DNA of 64,000 nt. Source: Castellaniella sp049673105. Its GTDB lineage: Bacteria; Pseudomonadota; Gammaproteobacteria; Burkholderiales; Burkholderiaceae_B. Where the stretch lies: positions 1 through 64,000 of the forward strand of contig NZ_JBATXG010000014.1 in assembly GCF_049673105.1 (NCBI RefSeq), read 5' to 3'. Below, one piece after another: positions 33,371 through 43,360 of the stretch. Each line of letters starts with the position of its first letter. Position 1 is the stretch's first letter. Below the pieces are notes generated by a model, which was not told the DNA's origin, did no database searches, and saw only the letters and a list, made by a program, of their open reading frames with translations. Position numbers and translations under genes: made by a program.

Positions 33371-33757
33371 TCAGGATTGCGCCTGATGGATGCGCGGCAG
33401 ATTGTGCTCGATCCAGTCGGCCAGGACGCGCACTTTTTCGGCCGCTTCGCGGCCCAACGGGGTCAGGCTGTATTCGACGTGGGGCGGCACGACTTCCAGG
33501 GCGGTGCGCAGCACCAGCCCGTCGCCTTCCAGCCACTGCAAGGTCTGCGCCAGCATGCGTTCGCTGACCCCGCCGATGGCGCGGCGCAGTTCGCTGAAGC
33601 GGTGCATCCGCGTTTCCAGAACGATCAGGACCAGCACGCCCCAGCGGCTGGTGACGTGTTTGAGCACTTCGCGCGAAGGGCAGTCGGTCGCCAGCAGATT
33701 GCCGGGGCGCAACCGCTGGGATAGCGACAAAGGGGGATCGGACGGCGAATCGTTCAT
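33371..33757 (-). CDS. HxlR-family transcriptional regulator
   Basis: 128 aa from the ATG at 33757 (MNDSPSDPPL). The winged helix has the HxlR signature CPSREVLKHVTSRWGVLVLIVLETRMHRFSELRRAIGGVSERMLAQTLQWLEGDGLVLR. One cysteine (in TDCPSRE) occupies the place of the redox-sensing Cys of YodB/QorR-type regulators. It is divergent from a QorB-like reductase, the same arrangement as ytfH-ytfG in E. coli, so it probably represses that gene in response to quinones or electrophiles. Confidence 0.9.
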   Translation of the reverse strand: MNDSPSDPPLSLSQRLRPGNLLATDCPSREVLKHVTSRWGVLVLIVLETRMHRFSELRRAIGGVSERMLAQTLQWLEGDGLVLRTALEVVPPHVEYSLTPLGREAAEKVRVLADWIEHNLPRIHQAQS

Positions 33758-33834
33758 GGCAAAGGCCTGGTCATCGGGGGAGCGCCGTGCAGGCGGTTCC
33801 CATTGAGGAATGGATTGGATCAACAAACGCATAC

Positions 33835-33862
33835 TAACATTTTTGTACGTACTTACTAAAAG
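33835..33862. promoter_or_regulatory. Candidate HxlR operator
   Basis: The 8-bp palindrome GTACGTAC (33845-33852) lies in an AT-rich stretch between the divergent genes. The surrounding TTTTGTACGTACTTACTAAA resembles operators of YodB/QorR-type HxlR proteins only loosely. Confidence 0.3.
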
Positions 33863-33913
33863 TTTGTTTATGGATTAGAGTGGCATCACGTTCACATTCA
33901 CGGATGAATTCAC

Positions 33914-34762
33914 ATGACTATCGCCATCACCGGCGCCACCGGACAACTGGGCCGCCTCGTTATCGAACACCTGAAGACCCGCGTGTCGCCTTCCCAATTG
34001 CGCGCGCTGGCGCGCACGCCGGCCAAGGCGTCCGACCTGGGCATCGAGGCGCATGCGGCCGACTACGATCAACCGCAGACCCTGGCGGCGGCCCTGGCCG
34101 GCGTGGATACCCTGCTGCTGATTTCTTCCAGCGAAGTCGGCCGCCGCGCCGTACAGCACCGCCATGCGATTGATGCCGCTCGGACGGCGGGCGTGCGTCG
34201 CATCGTCTACACCAGCCTGCTGCGCGCCGATACGTCGGCGCTGAGCCTGGCGGGCGAACACCGGGAAACCGAGCAGATGCTGAAGGATTCCGGCCTGGCC
34301 TGGACGATCCTGCGCAACGGTTGGTACACCGAAAACTACATGGGTTCCGTCGTGGGTGCGCTGGCGGGCGGCGCCCTGGTCGGCAGCGCCGGCCAGGGCC
34401 GGATTGCCTCGGCCGCGCGCGCCGACTATGCCGAAGCGGCCGCCGTGGCCCTGACGACCGCAGGTCACGAAGGGAAAACCTATGAACTGGCCGGCGACGC
34501 CGCCTACACACTGGACGATCTGGCAGCGGAAATCTCGCGCCAGTCAGGCCTGACGATTCCCTACCGGAACCTGCCCGTGGCCGACTACGCCGCCATCCTG
34601 GCGGGCCACGGCCTGCCGCAGGGCCTGGCGGAAGCGATCGCCGGCTGGGACGCCGACGCGTCCCGGGGAGCGCTGTACGACGATGGCCGCCAGCTCTCGA
34701 AACTGATCGGCCGGCCCACGACCCCGATGTCCGAGTCCGTGGCCGCCGCGCTGAAGGCCTGA
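33914..34762 (+). CDS. NmrA-like NAD(P)H:quinone oxidoreductase (QorB/YtfG type)
   Basis: 282-aa atypical short-chain reductase. The dinucleotide motif is GATGQLGRLV at residues 7-16. Further family stretches are YTSLLRADTS and the E-E-M-L-like HRETEQMLKDSGLAWTILRNGWYTEN. The E. coli counterpart reduces quinones using NADPH. It is divergent from the HxlR regulator. The native substrate remains an inference. Confidence 0.88.
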   Translation: MTIAITGATGQLGRLVIEHLKTRVSPSQLRALARTPAKASDLGIEAHAADYDQPQTLAAALAGVDTLLLISSSEVGRRAVQHRHAIDAARTAGVRRIVYTSLLRADTSALSLAGEHRETEQMLKDSGLAWTILRNGWYTENYMGSVVGALAGGALVGSAGQGRIASAARADYAEAAAVALTTAGHEGKTYELAGDAAYTLDDLAAEISRQSGLTIPYRNLPVADYAAILAGHGLPQGLAEAIAGWDADASRGALYDDGRQLSKLIGRPTTPMSESVAAALKA

Positions 34763-34770
34763 AGCGCCGT

Positions 34771-35019
34771 TCAGGCCCGTTTGGCAATCATGCCGTAGAT
34801 CCACAGCACGATCAGGGCGCCGACGATGGAGCCGATCCAGCCGGCGCCTTGTCCTGCCTGGTACAGGCCCAGGGCCGCCCCCAGGTAGCCTGCGACGACC
34901 GACCCCACGACCCCCAGGATCGTGGTCATGATGATGCCCAGTTTCTGTTCGCCAGGCATAATGGCCCGGGCGATCAGACCGATGATGAAACCCACGATGA
35001 TCATGCCGATAATGCCCAT
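34771..35019 (-). CDS. GlsB/YeaQ/YmgE-family membrane protein
   Basis: 82 aa, three hydrophobic helices and the typical glycine pattern (MGIIGMIIVGFIIGLIARAIMPGEQ … GWIGSIVGALIVLWIYGMIAKRA). This is a transglycosylase-associated or general-stress membrane protein family of unknown biochemical function. It converges with the reductase gene, with 8 bp between stops. Confidence 0.9.
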   Translation of the reverse strand: MGIIGMIIVGFIIGLIARAIMPGEQKLGIIMTTILGVVGSVVAGYLGAALGLYQAGQGAGWIGSIVGALIVLWIYGMIAKRA

Positions 35020-35130
35020 GCTGTGCTCCTTGAGGTTTGAAAGACTGAACGCAGGATAGCGATCAGGCAGGCGGGCGTCCAGACATCCTTAACATTCCTT
35101 GAGCAACAAAATGTTGCGCCTCGCGCTCGA

Positions 35131-37902
35131 TCAAGGGCGGGAGGCGGTTTCCAGCACCTGGCCCCACAATGCCCGCACCGCGTCCCGTTCCCGCTGGAAT
35201 TCATCCGCCGGCACCCGCGCTTTTTCCGCCCCCTGCAGCCGTAGCGCATGCTGCCGGCGCCGGAATACCCGGTACGCGTCCGCGACCTCGGCGGCCAGCA
35301 GGCCTGGCACCAGGCCTGCCTGTGCGGCCAGCCCCAGCAGCGCGATATTCCCCAGATTGCCCAGCAGTTCCGGATGCGCGCCCGATTGGCTGAGCACGAG
35401 AAACTGCGTGATGAATTCGATGTCCACCATGCCGCCCCGATCGTGCTTCAGATCGAAGTCCTCGCTGCGGTTGGGGTGTCCCTGGGAGATTTTGTCGCGC
35501 ATGCTCAGGACGTCGCGGCGCAGGGCATCCGGATCGCGGGGCAGCAGCAGAATGCGCTGGCGGATGTCCTCGAAACGGGCGCCGATGGCGGCGTCTCCCG
35601 CGACAAAGCGGGCGCGGGTCAGGGCCTGATGTTCCCAAGGCCATGCCTGATTCAGTTGATAGTGTTCAAAGGCGTCGATGGGCAGCGCCAGCAGGCCGGC
35701 GTCGCCGTCCGGGCGCAGACGCAGATCGATTTCGTACAGGCGGCCCGATGAGGTCAAGGTAGACAGCCACGAGGCCACCCGGCGCCCCAGCTTGGCGTAG
35801 CGTTCGCCCGCGTCCTGATCGGGGTCGTCGTACAGGAAGACCAGATCCAGGTCGGATGCGTAGCCGATTTCCTTGCCGCCCAGCTTGCCGTAGGCAATGA
35901 TGGCGAAGCGGGGCGTGCCAGGGTCGGCACGGCGCTCGCGCGGCAGCACCTGGGGCCAGACCCGGTAGATCGCCTCGGCCAGCATCAGGTCGGCCAGCGC
36001 GGACAGGTGGTCGGCCAGGCCCTCGACGCTGATGACGCTTTCGAGATCCTGGGCCAGCAGCTGGAAGGTCACCTGATGCTGCACGTCGCGCATCAGGTTC
36101 ATCTGCTGCTCGACGTCAGGCTGGCCGTCGGGCAGCACGCAGGCGTCCAGGTCGCTGCGCAATTGTTCGGCGATGGCCGGAAAATCAGGGGCCTGCATCA
36201 GGCTGCGCCATTCGATCAGGCTGTCGAGCAGCAGGGGGTAGCGGCTCAGGTACTGGGACGCCCAGGGGCTGGCGCTGACGATGCGGGCCACGCGAGCCAG
36301 GGTTTCCGGGTATTCGGCCAGCAGCGCCAGGTAGGCGCTGCGCTGGGCGATGTGTTCGACCAGATTCAGCAGGCGCTGCAGGGTGGCGGGGGGATCGTCC
36401 GTCCGGGTAGCGGCCTGCATCAGGCCGGGCAGCAGCGCCTGCAGCCGTTGCCGGCTGGTGCGCGGCAGGCTCTGGATGCGATGGCTGTCCAGCAGGGCGT
36501 CGATGCGAACTTGCATGTCTTGCGCCTGTGTGTCCGACAGCGCAGCGGAGCCGGCGTCGGGGGCGGCGGGCGTGTCCTCGGCTGTCGCATCGCCCCCCAT
36601 GCCGGCGATGCGGAAAGCGTCCTGGAAGCAGCGGGATACATACGCCCGATGCTCTTCCAGGGTCGTCTGGAACGCGGTCGTGTCCGGGTGCCCCAGCGCC
36701 TGGGCCAGCGCAGCCAGCCCGCTGGTGTCATGGGGCAACAGGTGGGTCTGTTCGTCTTCGCGGTATTGCAGCAGGTGCTCGACGCGTCTCAGATAGACGT
36801 AGGCGGCTTCCAGGCCACGGGCCTGGTCGCTGTCCAGGATGCCGGCGCGTTGCTGCTTGTGCAAGGCGGCCAGCAGATTGCGCTGTTGCAGCGAAGGCTG
36901 GCGACCGGCCCGGATCAGCTGGTTTAGCTGGATCACGAATTCGATTTCCCGGATGCCGCCTTCGCCCAGCTTGATATTGTGCCGTGTGTCGACGCCGTGG
37001 CGCGCCTGGGCGCGCCGCTGCCAGTCGGTGCGGATACGTTCCCGCAGACCGCGCAGGGACGATAGCGTGTCGAAATCGAAATATTTGCGATAAACAAATG
37101 GCCGGCGCAGGGATTCCAGCGTCTGCGCCTGGGTGGTGAAGGCGCTTTCGTCAAACAGCGGACAGGGGATCAGGCGGGCCTTCAGCCAGGCATAGCGTTC
37201 CCATTCCCTGCCCTGGGATACCAGGTAGTTTTCCAGGGCGGGCAGGCTCCAGGCCAGCGGGCCGCTGTCGCCGTCGGGGCGCAGCCGCAGGTCGGTGCGA
37301 AAGACATAGCCGTCGGCATCCAGTTCCGACAGGATGGGCATCATCAGCCGGCAGACCCTGCCGTAGAATTCGTGGTGGCTGATGCGCCGGCGGCCATCGG
37401 TTTCGCCTTCCTCGTCGTACAGCATGATCAGGTCGATGTCGGACGAGACGTTCAATTCCTTGCCGCCCAGCTTGCCCATGCCCAGGATCAGCATGTCCTG
37501 GGGTTCGCCGGTGGCGGGGTGGCGCGGCACACCGTGGATGTCCATCAGTGTGCGCATGGCGCAGGCGTAGGCCTGGCCGATCGCCAGGTCTGCCAGGGTC
37601 GACATGGCGGCCACGACTTCGTGCAGCGGCGCCAGCCCGGCGATATCGCGCACCATCAGGGTGTGGAAAACGCGCCGGCGCAGTCGGCGCAGGGCTTGTT
37701 GCAGGGCGGGGCGATCGGGCGTCTGTCCGGCAGGCAGGTTCAATTCCTGGTCGTACCAGGCCTGAATCGTTCTGCGTGCCAGAGGTTCGGCGCTATCATC
37801 CAGCAGCCGGGCCTGTTCGCCAGGGTGGGCGGCCAGGTGGCGCCGCAGGACGCCGGACCAGTGCAGGGCGGGCTCTATAATGGCTCGGGACATCGGATCC
37901 AT
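35131..37902 (-). CDS. glnE: Glutamine synthetase adenylyltransferase/deadenylylase GlnE
   Basis: 923 aa. Two nucleotidyltransferase domains are both intact: the first with MGKLGGKELNVSSDIDLI (about residues 140-160) and the second with YGKLGGKEIGYASDLDLVFLYDD (about 640-665). By homology the N-terminal domain deadenylylates and the C-terminal domain adenylylates glutamine synthetase under PII control. The start is ATG 37902 or 37893. It is divergent from yhdP, with 70 bp between. Confidence 0.95.
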   Translation of the reverse strand: MDPMSRAIIEPALHWSGVLRRHLAAHPGEQARLLDDSAEPLARRTIQAWYDQELNLPAGQTPDRPALQQALRRLRRRVFHTLMVRDIAGLAPLHEVVAAMSTLADLAIGQAYACAMRTLMDIHGVPRHPATGEPQDMLILGMGKLGGKELNVSSDIDLIMLYDEEGETDGRRRISHHEFYGRVCRLMMPILSELDADGYVFRTDLRLRPDGDSGPLAWSLPALENYLVSQGREWERYAWLKARLIPCPLFDESAFTTQAQTLESLRRPFVYRKYFDFDTLSSLRGLRERIRTDWQRRAQARHGVDTRHNIKLGEGGIREIEFVIQLNQLIRAGRQPSLQQRNLLAALHKQQRAGILDSDQARGLEAAYVYLRRVEHLLQYREDEQTHLLPHDTSGLAALAQALGHPDTTAFQTTLEEHRAYVSRCFQDAFRIAGMGGDATAEDTPAAPDAGSAALSDTQAQDMQVRIDALLDSHRIQSLPRTSRQRLQALLPGLMQAATRTDDPPATLQRLLNLVEHIAQRSAYLALLAEYPETLARVARIVSASPWASQYLSRYPLLLDSLIEWRSLMQAPDFPAIAEQLRSDLDACVLPDGQPDVEQQMNLMRDVQHQVTFQLLAQDLESVISVEGLADHLSALADLMLAEAIYRVWPQVLPRERRADPGTPRFAIIAYGKLGGKEIGYASDLDLVFLYDDPDQDAGERYAKLGRRVASWLSTLTSSGRLYEIDLRLRPDGDAGLLALPIDAFEHYQLNQAWPWEHQALTRARFVAGDAAIGARFEDIRQRILLLPRDPDALRRDVLSMRDKISQGHPNRSEDFDLKHDRGGMVDIEFITQFLVLSQSGAHPELLGNLGNIALLGLAAQAGLVPGLLAAEVADAYRVFRRRQHALRLQGAEKARVPADEFQRERDAVRALWGQVLETASRP

Positions 37903-37972
37903 CAGTGATTCGGTGAAACTGGGCCCGGTGCAGCCGGGTGGCAGGGGGCTTTAACATACTGCAAAAACCGGC

Positions 37973-40900
37973 ATGCGCCAATTCATTTCAAAGCTTTCCT
38001 GTGTCTGGTCGCGACCCATGTGCGCGGCACTGCTCTGCCTGTATTTCGGGCTGGCAGGGTTGCTGCTGGCCGGACGCTACCTGATTCTGCCGCATCTGGA
38101 CGATTGGCGTCCGCAGGTTGCGGCGCAGTTGTCTCAGGCGCTGGGGGCGCAGGTATCCCTGGGGCCGATCCAGGTGTCCTGGCGGGGCTGGAACCCGCAG
38201 GTCGATTTCAGCCAGGTGCGGATCATCGATGCGCAGGGGCGCGACCTGCTGGCGGCGCCCAGCGTCCGGGCCGAGCTGAACTGGGCTGCCATCCTGCCCG
38301 GCAGCCAGGGGGCGCTGCGCCTGCAGGTGCGGGGCATGGATCTGGGCCTTGACCGCTTGCCGGATGGGCGGCTCAGCCTGTTGGGGCAGATACTGACCGC
38401 GGATCAGGCAGGCGACGGGGCGGCGGTTCCCGCGTGGCTGCAATGGGTGCTGGCTCAGCCCCTGATCGCCTTTCAGGACGCCACCGTGCGCTGGGATGAT
38501 CAGTTGCGCGGGGCGCCCGAAATGCTGCTGCGCGATGCGCATGTCGTCTTGCGCCATCAGGGATCCGGAGCATGGGGGCTGTCCCTGTCGGCGCGGGCGC
38601 CGATGGCGGGCGACGCCCGTCTGAATCTCAAGATAGTGGCCGATGCGGCGGCGCTGGCGCAGGGCAAAAATGCCGATTGGCAGGGCTGGTTGCAGCTTGC
38701 CGGGGCCGGGGCGCGCGATTGGCGCCCCTGGGTCGATCTGCCGCAAGCCCTGGAACGGGGCCGGCTGGATGCGCAATTCTGGGCTAATAGCGGACCACAG
38801 ACGCCGCAATTGACCGCGCTGCTGGGTCTGCAGTCCGTGCGCTGGGAATCCCCGGAGACCGGGAACGTACAGGTGCCGCAGGCGGAACTGTGGCTGCAGG
38901 GGGGGCTGGATCAATGGCGGGCGCTGGCTCGGGGCGACGATGCCCCGGACGGCCTGGTCTTTGATCTGCGCGCCCAGGACGCGCAGCTGACGCAAGCGGA
39001 ATGGTTCGATGCGCCCTTGGCCTTTGGCGCGGTGGCGGCGCGGGGCAGCGTGCGGCATGCGGGCCGCTGGGGGCTGGAACTGCAGCGCCTGGATTGGCGC
39101 AATCCCGACATCGCTCTGCAGGGGGCGGGCACGTGGGATGAAGGAGGGCTGGCCGGCACCGCGGATTTCCAGGGCACCATCGCCCGCGCCAAGCTGAATG
39201 CGATCCACCGGTATTTGCCGCGCGAGGTCGATGCCGATGCGCGGGAATGGCTGGCGAAAGGCCTGCAAGCGGGTACGCTCATCAACGGCCATTGGTTGCT
39301 GCGCGGGGATCTGGCTGAATTTCCTTTTGGCGTGCGGCAGCAGGCGGGGGATTTCCAGGTGCGGGGGGATTTCCGGGACGCCCGGATCGAATTCGTACCG
39401 GACGCACCCCAGGAACAACGCTGGCCCCTGCTGCAGGATGTGAACGGCACGGCGGATCTGCATCGTATGGATCTGCGTCTGACGGCGTCGTCGGCGTGGA
39501 TGGAACCCGTCCCAGAGCAGGTGATCCGCCTGAACGGCGTGCAGGCCAGAATTCCTGATCTGGAACATGATGCCACCCTGCAGGTGTCGGGCCATAGCGC
39601 CGCTGACGGCGACGCCTATATGCACCTGATCCGGCAGACGCCGCTCGCGCACCTGCTCGACGGGGTCTTCGACGAGGCATCGGCCTCCGGCGACTGGCAG
39701 GTGCCTTTGTCTCTGACCATTCCGCTGTTGCGCACGGACGAGACCTTGGTGCAAGGGCGTATCGACCTGCATGAGGGCAGCCTGCAGTTCATGCCGGAGG
39801 CGCCGCCCTTCGAGGCCATCGACGGCAGCCTGCATTTCAGCGAACAGGGCGTGCAGCTGGCCCATCCTTTGGCGGCGCGCTTGCTGGGCGGCGCCGTCCA
39901 GGTGCGCGGGGCCTTGGGGGGCGCGAAAGCAGCGGGCTTGTCCTTTCAGGGCCACATGACGGCCAAGGCCTTGGCCGCCTTTGTCGGCGTGCCGGGCATG
40001 AGCCGTCTGTCGGGTGCGCTGGATTATCAGGCGCAATTGGCGCAGCAGGGCAATGCCTACGTCTTCCAATTGCATTCCGATACGCGCGGTCTGGGGCTGG
40101 ATTTTCCAGCGCCCTTGGCCAAGCCCGCTGACCAGGCGCGGTCCCTGCAAGTGCGCTGGACCGATGCCGATACGCAGGCCGACGTCCTGGAAGCGCGCTT
40201 GGGCGATCTGGTTACGACGAGGTTTCGTCATGTCCGAAAGACGCGGCGCGGACCCTATTTCCAGCAGGTGCTGATCGGCGTGGGGCAGGCGGCGGATGCG
40301 GCTGAGCCGGGCTTGCGGCTGGCGCTGCGTTATCCGCTGATCGATCTGGATTTCTGGAATGATGTCGTGGATGAATTTTCCATCCCCAGACGCGGTCAAG
40401 GGGCTGGTGCCCGTTCGGCGGCGCGGCCTTTGTGGCCGGATCTGTCTTTGCTCAGCGTTCAGGCGGATCAGTTGCGTTTGCAGTTCACGCGCCTGGATCA
40501 GGCGGTGTTGCGGGTAACGCGCACACAGGATGAGCAGTGGTCGCTGAATCTGCGTTCCGAACAAACGACGGGCACCCTGAAATGGCGTGAACGCAATGGC
40601 CGGGTGCAAGGCCCTGTCGCGGGGCGCTTCGCCCGTCTGAGCTTGGGAGATGATGCCAGGGACACGCGCTCTCTGCTACCCGATCCACCCTCTGACGACG
40701 ATGTCAGTTTTGACGATGATCTGGAGATCCCTGGTCTGGTCTTGCAGGCCGACGAGCTGCGCCTGTATGGGCGCACCGTGGGGGCCTTGTCTTTGGAAGG
40801 CGTGCGTGACAGCGCGCGTCAAGTCTGGCAGCTGAATCATCTGCGCATCGGGGATGATGACGCCCGGCTGCAGGGGGCGGGCGCCTGGCGTCTGCGCGGC

Positions 40901-41575
40901 CCGGACAGGGGGCTGAGCCTGCAGGCGACGGTCAAGGCCCAGGACCTGGGCGCGTGGCTATCGCGCGCGGGCTGGCCCAACATGCTGTCGGGCGGCCAGG
41001 GTTCCCTGAAAGCGGATCTCACCTGGCGCGACCTGCCGTGGCACCATGACAAGACCGCTCTGCGGGGCACCTTGCAGCTCGAACTCGACAAGGGCCGCAT
41101 CTTGAAGCTCGCGTCGCAGACCGGGAAATTGCTGGAAATCCTGTCGTTGCAGTCCATCGCGCGCCTGAACCATCTGGAACAGGGGCTGACGGGCCTGCCC
41201 AAGGACGGCTTTCCCTTTGATCAACTGCGCGGGTCCATGAGTCTGCGCCAAGGTGTCGTCCGGGCGCATGATTACAAGATCATCGGCTCGGTCGGCACCA
41301 TTCTCCTGGAGGGCAGCGCGGGCATCGTCGACAAGTCCCTGGATCTGCAGGCGGTCATCGTGCCCAATCTGGACGTCAGCGGCGCCGCCCTGGCAGCCGG
41401 TATCGCCATCAACCCGCTGATCGGCCTGGGGGCGTTCGTCACGCAATGGCTATTGAAAACGCCGCTGGCCAAGGCCATGACGGTGCGCTATCAAGTCAAA
41501 GGAACCTGGGACGAGCCCAAGATCACGGAAATTCCGGTGGATACCGCTACCGCTCACGAGTCGAACAGCGGCTGA
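37973..41575 (+). CDS. yhdP: YhdP-family AsmA-like lipid transport protein
   Basis: 1200 aa. A single N-terminal membrane helix (about 16-40, MCAALLCLYFGLAGLLLAGRYLIL) is followed by a very long periplasmic beta-rich region and a C-terminal DUF3971/AsmA-like part (GLPKDGFPFDQLRGSMSLRQGVVRAHDYKIIGSVGTILLEG). YhdP with TamB and YdbH moves phospholipids toward the outer membrane in E. coli. The length is typical. It stands divergent from glnE, as in many betaproteobacteria. Confidence 0.93.
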   Translation: MRQFISKLSCVWSRPMCAALLCLYFGLAGLLLAGRYLILPHLDDWRPQVAAQLSQALGAQVSLGPIQVSWRGWNPQVDFSQVRIIDAQGRDLLAAPSVRAELNWAAILPGSQGALRLQVRGMDLGLDRLPDGRLSLLGQILTADQAGDGAAVPAWLQWVLAQPLIAFQDATVRWDDQLRGAPEMLLRDAHVVLRHQGSGAWGLSLSARAPMAGDARLNLKIVADAAALAQGKNADWQGWLQLAGAGARDWRPWVDLPQALERGRLDAQFWANSGPQTPQLTALLGLQSVRWESPETGNVQVPQAELWLQGGLDQWRALARGDDAPDGLVFDLRAQDAQLTQAEWFDAPLAFGAVAARGSVRHAGRWGLELQRLDWRNPDIALQGAGTWDEGGLAGTADFQGTIARAKLNAIHRYLPREVDADAREWLAKGLQAGTLINGHWLLRGDLAEFPFGVRQQAGDFQVRGDFRDARIEFVPDAPQEQRWPLLQDVNGTADLHRMDLRLTASSAWMEPVPEQVIRLNGVQARIPDLEHDATLQVSGHSAADGDAYMHLIRQTPLAHLLDGVFDEASASGDWQVPLSLTIPLLRTDETLVQGRIDLHEGSLQFMPEAPPFEAIDGSLHFSEQGVQLAHPLAARLLGGAVQVRGALGGAKAAGLSFQGHMTAKALAAFVGVPGMSRLSGALDYQAQLAQQGNAYVFQLHSDTRGLGLDFPAPLAKPADQARSLQVRWTDADTQADVLEARLGDLVTTRFRHVRKTRRGPYFQQVLIGVGQAADAAEPGLRLALRYPLIDLDFWNDVVDEFSIPRRGQGAGARSAARPLWPDLSLLSVQADQLRLQFTRLDQAVLRVTRTQDEQWSLNLRSEQTTGTLKWRERNGRVQGPVAGRFARLSLGDDARDTRSLLPDPPSDDDVSFDDDLEIPGLVLQADELRLYGRTVGALSLEGVRDSARQVWQLNHLRIGDDDARLQGAGAWRLRGPDRGLSLQATVKAQDLGAWLSRAGWPNMLSGGQGSLKADLTWRDLPWHHDKTALRGTLQLELDKGRILKLASQTGKLLEILSLQSIARLNHLEQGLTGLPKDGFPFDQLRGSMSLRQGVVRAHDYKIIGSVGTILLEGSAGIVDKSLDLQAVIVPNLDVSGAALAAGIAINPLIGLGAFVTQWLLKTPLAKAMTVRYQVKGTWDEPKITEIPVDTATAHESNSG

Positions 41576-41600
41576 TCGGCTGGCCTGTAGCGCAGCCCTG

Positions 41601-42026
41601 TCAGCGCAGTTGCCGGGTCTTCAGGTGCAGGCTGGTTTCGGTAGCCGAGATGCCCTTGATCAGGCGGATGCGTTCCAGGGCGTCGGATAGCTGGGCGATA
41701 CTGGTGACCCGCAGTTCGGCCAGCAGATCCCAGCGTCCGTTGGTGTCATGCAGCGCCCATACGGCGGGCTCTCCGGTCAGGTCGCGCACGATGCGCGACG
41801 TTTCATGGCCTTCGATGGCGATGCTCATCCAGGCGTTGATGTCCTGCGGCTGGGCGTCGGCCTGCACGCGCACGGTATAGCCCAGGATGATGTGATCGCG
41901 TTCCATGCGGGCGATGCGGTTGCAGACGGTACCGCGCGATACCCCCAGCTTTTTCGCCAAGGTGGCCACCGAGAGGCGGGCGTCGTTGCGTAGATAAGAG
42001 AGGATTTGGTGGTCGAGGGAGTCCAT
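41601..42026 (-). CDS. Lrp/AsnC-family regulator
   Basis: 141 aa: N-terminal helix-turn-helix (LDHQILSYLRNDARLSVATLAKKLGVSRGTVCNRIARME) and C-terminal RAM ligand domain. It is divergent from ornithine cyclodeaminase and arginase, so arginine or ornithine is the probable effector and those genes the probable target. The 240-bp divergent region is AT-rich compared with its surroundings, as is usual for Lrp-regulated promoters. Confidence 0.9.
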   Translation of the reverse strand: MDSLDHQILSYLRNDARLSVATLAKKLGVSRGTVCNRIARMERDHIILGYTVRVQADAQPQDINAWMSIAIEGHETSRIVRDLTGEPAVWALHDTNGRWDLLAELRVTSIAQLSDALERIRLIKGISATETSLHLKTRQLR

Positions 42027-42266
42027 TCCAAAGCTGCTTCTGACATATTGATATCAACATCATACATTTTGTCCAAAGAATTATCGTTTTTTGTAAGAAA
42101 TTGACTATATGAATTGCCTCTCCTCTGAAGAATAATAAGTTCAGTCCGATCGGAAACCCTTCGGCCCCGTCCTTGATCAAGCGGTATTTGCGGTGGATCG
42201 AACGAGGGATGCGCATGGATTTCAAGATGCCGGATCAAAACACAATAATCAGACAGGAGGCGCATC
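42027..42266. promoter_or_regulatory. Divergent control region lrp/ocd
   Basis: This 240-bp AT-rich region contains several TTT/AAA tracts near 42050-42125 but no site I could assign with confidence. AGGAGG lies just upstream of the ornithine cyclodeaminase ATG. Confidence 0.4.
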
Positions 42267-43343
42267 ATGGCATTGATGCTGACGACAAGCGACGTAGCCG
42301 TGCTGGTTGCTCGTATGAATATCCGCAGGACTCTGGACCTGTTGTCCCGATACATTCAGGATGATTTCGTGCGCTGGGAGTCTTTCGAAAAGATTGCCCG
42401 CCTGGCCAGTCATTCCACGGTCGGTGTGATCGAACTGATGCCGACGTCGGATGCGGACCGCTATTCCTTCAAATTCGTCAACGGCCACCCTTCCAACCCT
42501 TCTCATGGCTTGCCCACCGTCATGGCGTTTGGCGCACTGGCGGAAGTCAGTACCGGTCGGCCCTTGCTGTTGAGTGAACTGACTCTGACGACCGCGCTGC
42601 GCACGGCGGCCACGTCTGTCATGGCCGCCCGCGTCCTGGCGCGCAAAGAAGCCCATACCATGGCACTGATCGGCAATGGCGCTCAAAGCGAATTCCAGGC
42701 GCTGGCTTTTCATCATCTGCTGGGCATCGATACGTTGCGGATCTATGACATTGATCCCGAAGCCAGCCATAAGCTGAAGCAGAATTTGGCAGGCGTCCAA
42801 GGCCTGGATGTCCAGTTGGCCCGTAGCACGCAGGATGCGGTGGCTGGGGTGGATATCATCACGACCGTCACGGCGGACAAGACCAATGCATTGATCCTGA
42901 CGCCCGATATGGTGCAGCCCGGTGTGCACGTCAATGCCGTTGGCGGGGATTGTCCGGGCAAGACCGAATTGCATGCCGATATTCTGTCGGGCGCCACGAC
43001 GTTCGTGGAATTTGAGCCCCAGTCCCGGATCGAGGGAGAGATCCAGCAGATGCCCAGCACGTATGCGGTGATCCCGCTCTGGGAAGTGCTGACGGGACGG
43101 CGCCCTGGCCGCCGGTCCGATGCCGAGATCACGATATTTGATTCCGTCGGTTTTGCGCTGGAAGATTTTTCCGCTTTGCGTTTCCTTTGGGATCAAGCAC
43201 GGGCATTGCAGATCGGTCGCGAGTTCGAACTGGTGCCGCAAGCCGGCAATCCCAAGGATCTGTTTGGCGCCATGCGGCACCTGTCTGCCGATACGACTGC
43301 AGGCATGGAAAAGGCGGCGCTGGCCTGCCCGCATGAGGCCTGA
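42267..43343 (+). CDS. ocd: Ornithine cyclodeaminase
   Basis: 358 aa, mu-crystallin family, converting ornithine to proline and ammonia with bound NAD+. The Rossmann motif is LIGNGAQSEFQ (with the usual G-x-G-x-x-S/A arrangement). Other conserved regions are FKFVNGHPSNPSHGLPTVMAF near the substrate site and AVGGDCPGKTELH with the catalytic Asp. It is the longer, true OCD type rather than the short alanine-dehydrogenase-like one. Arginase follows after 17 bp. Confidence 0.95.
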   Translation: MALMLTTSDVAVLVARMNIRRTLDLLSRYIQDDFVRWESFEKIARLASHSTVGVIELMPTSDADRYSFKFVNGHPSNPSHGLPTVMAFGALAEVSTGRPLLLSELTLTTALRTAATSVMAARVLARKEAHTMALIGNGAQSEFQALAFHHLLGIDTLRIYDIDPEASHKLKQNLAGVQGLDVQLARSTQDAVAGVDIITTVTADKTNALILTPDMVQPGVHVNAVGGDCPGKTELHADILSGATTFVEFEPQSRIEGEIQQMPSTYAVIPLWEVLTGRRPGRRSDAEITIFDSVGFALEDFSALRFLWDQARALQIGREFELVPQAGNPKDLFGAMRHLSADTTAGMEKAALACPHEA

Positions 43344-43360
43344 GTCTACTAGGGAGATCG

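Noticed and set aside
35201..37570. Several short frames within glnE
   Set aside because: All lie inside the intact 923-codon glnE, both of whose catalytic domains are preserved.
37988..40609. 873-codon open frame on the minus strand opposite yhdP
   Set aside because: It is rich in Arg, Gln, Pro and His with no domain pattern, the usual shadow of a GC-rich gene. The plus-strand YhdP product is a clear family member.
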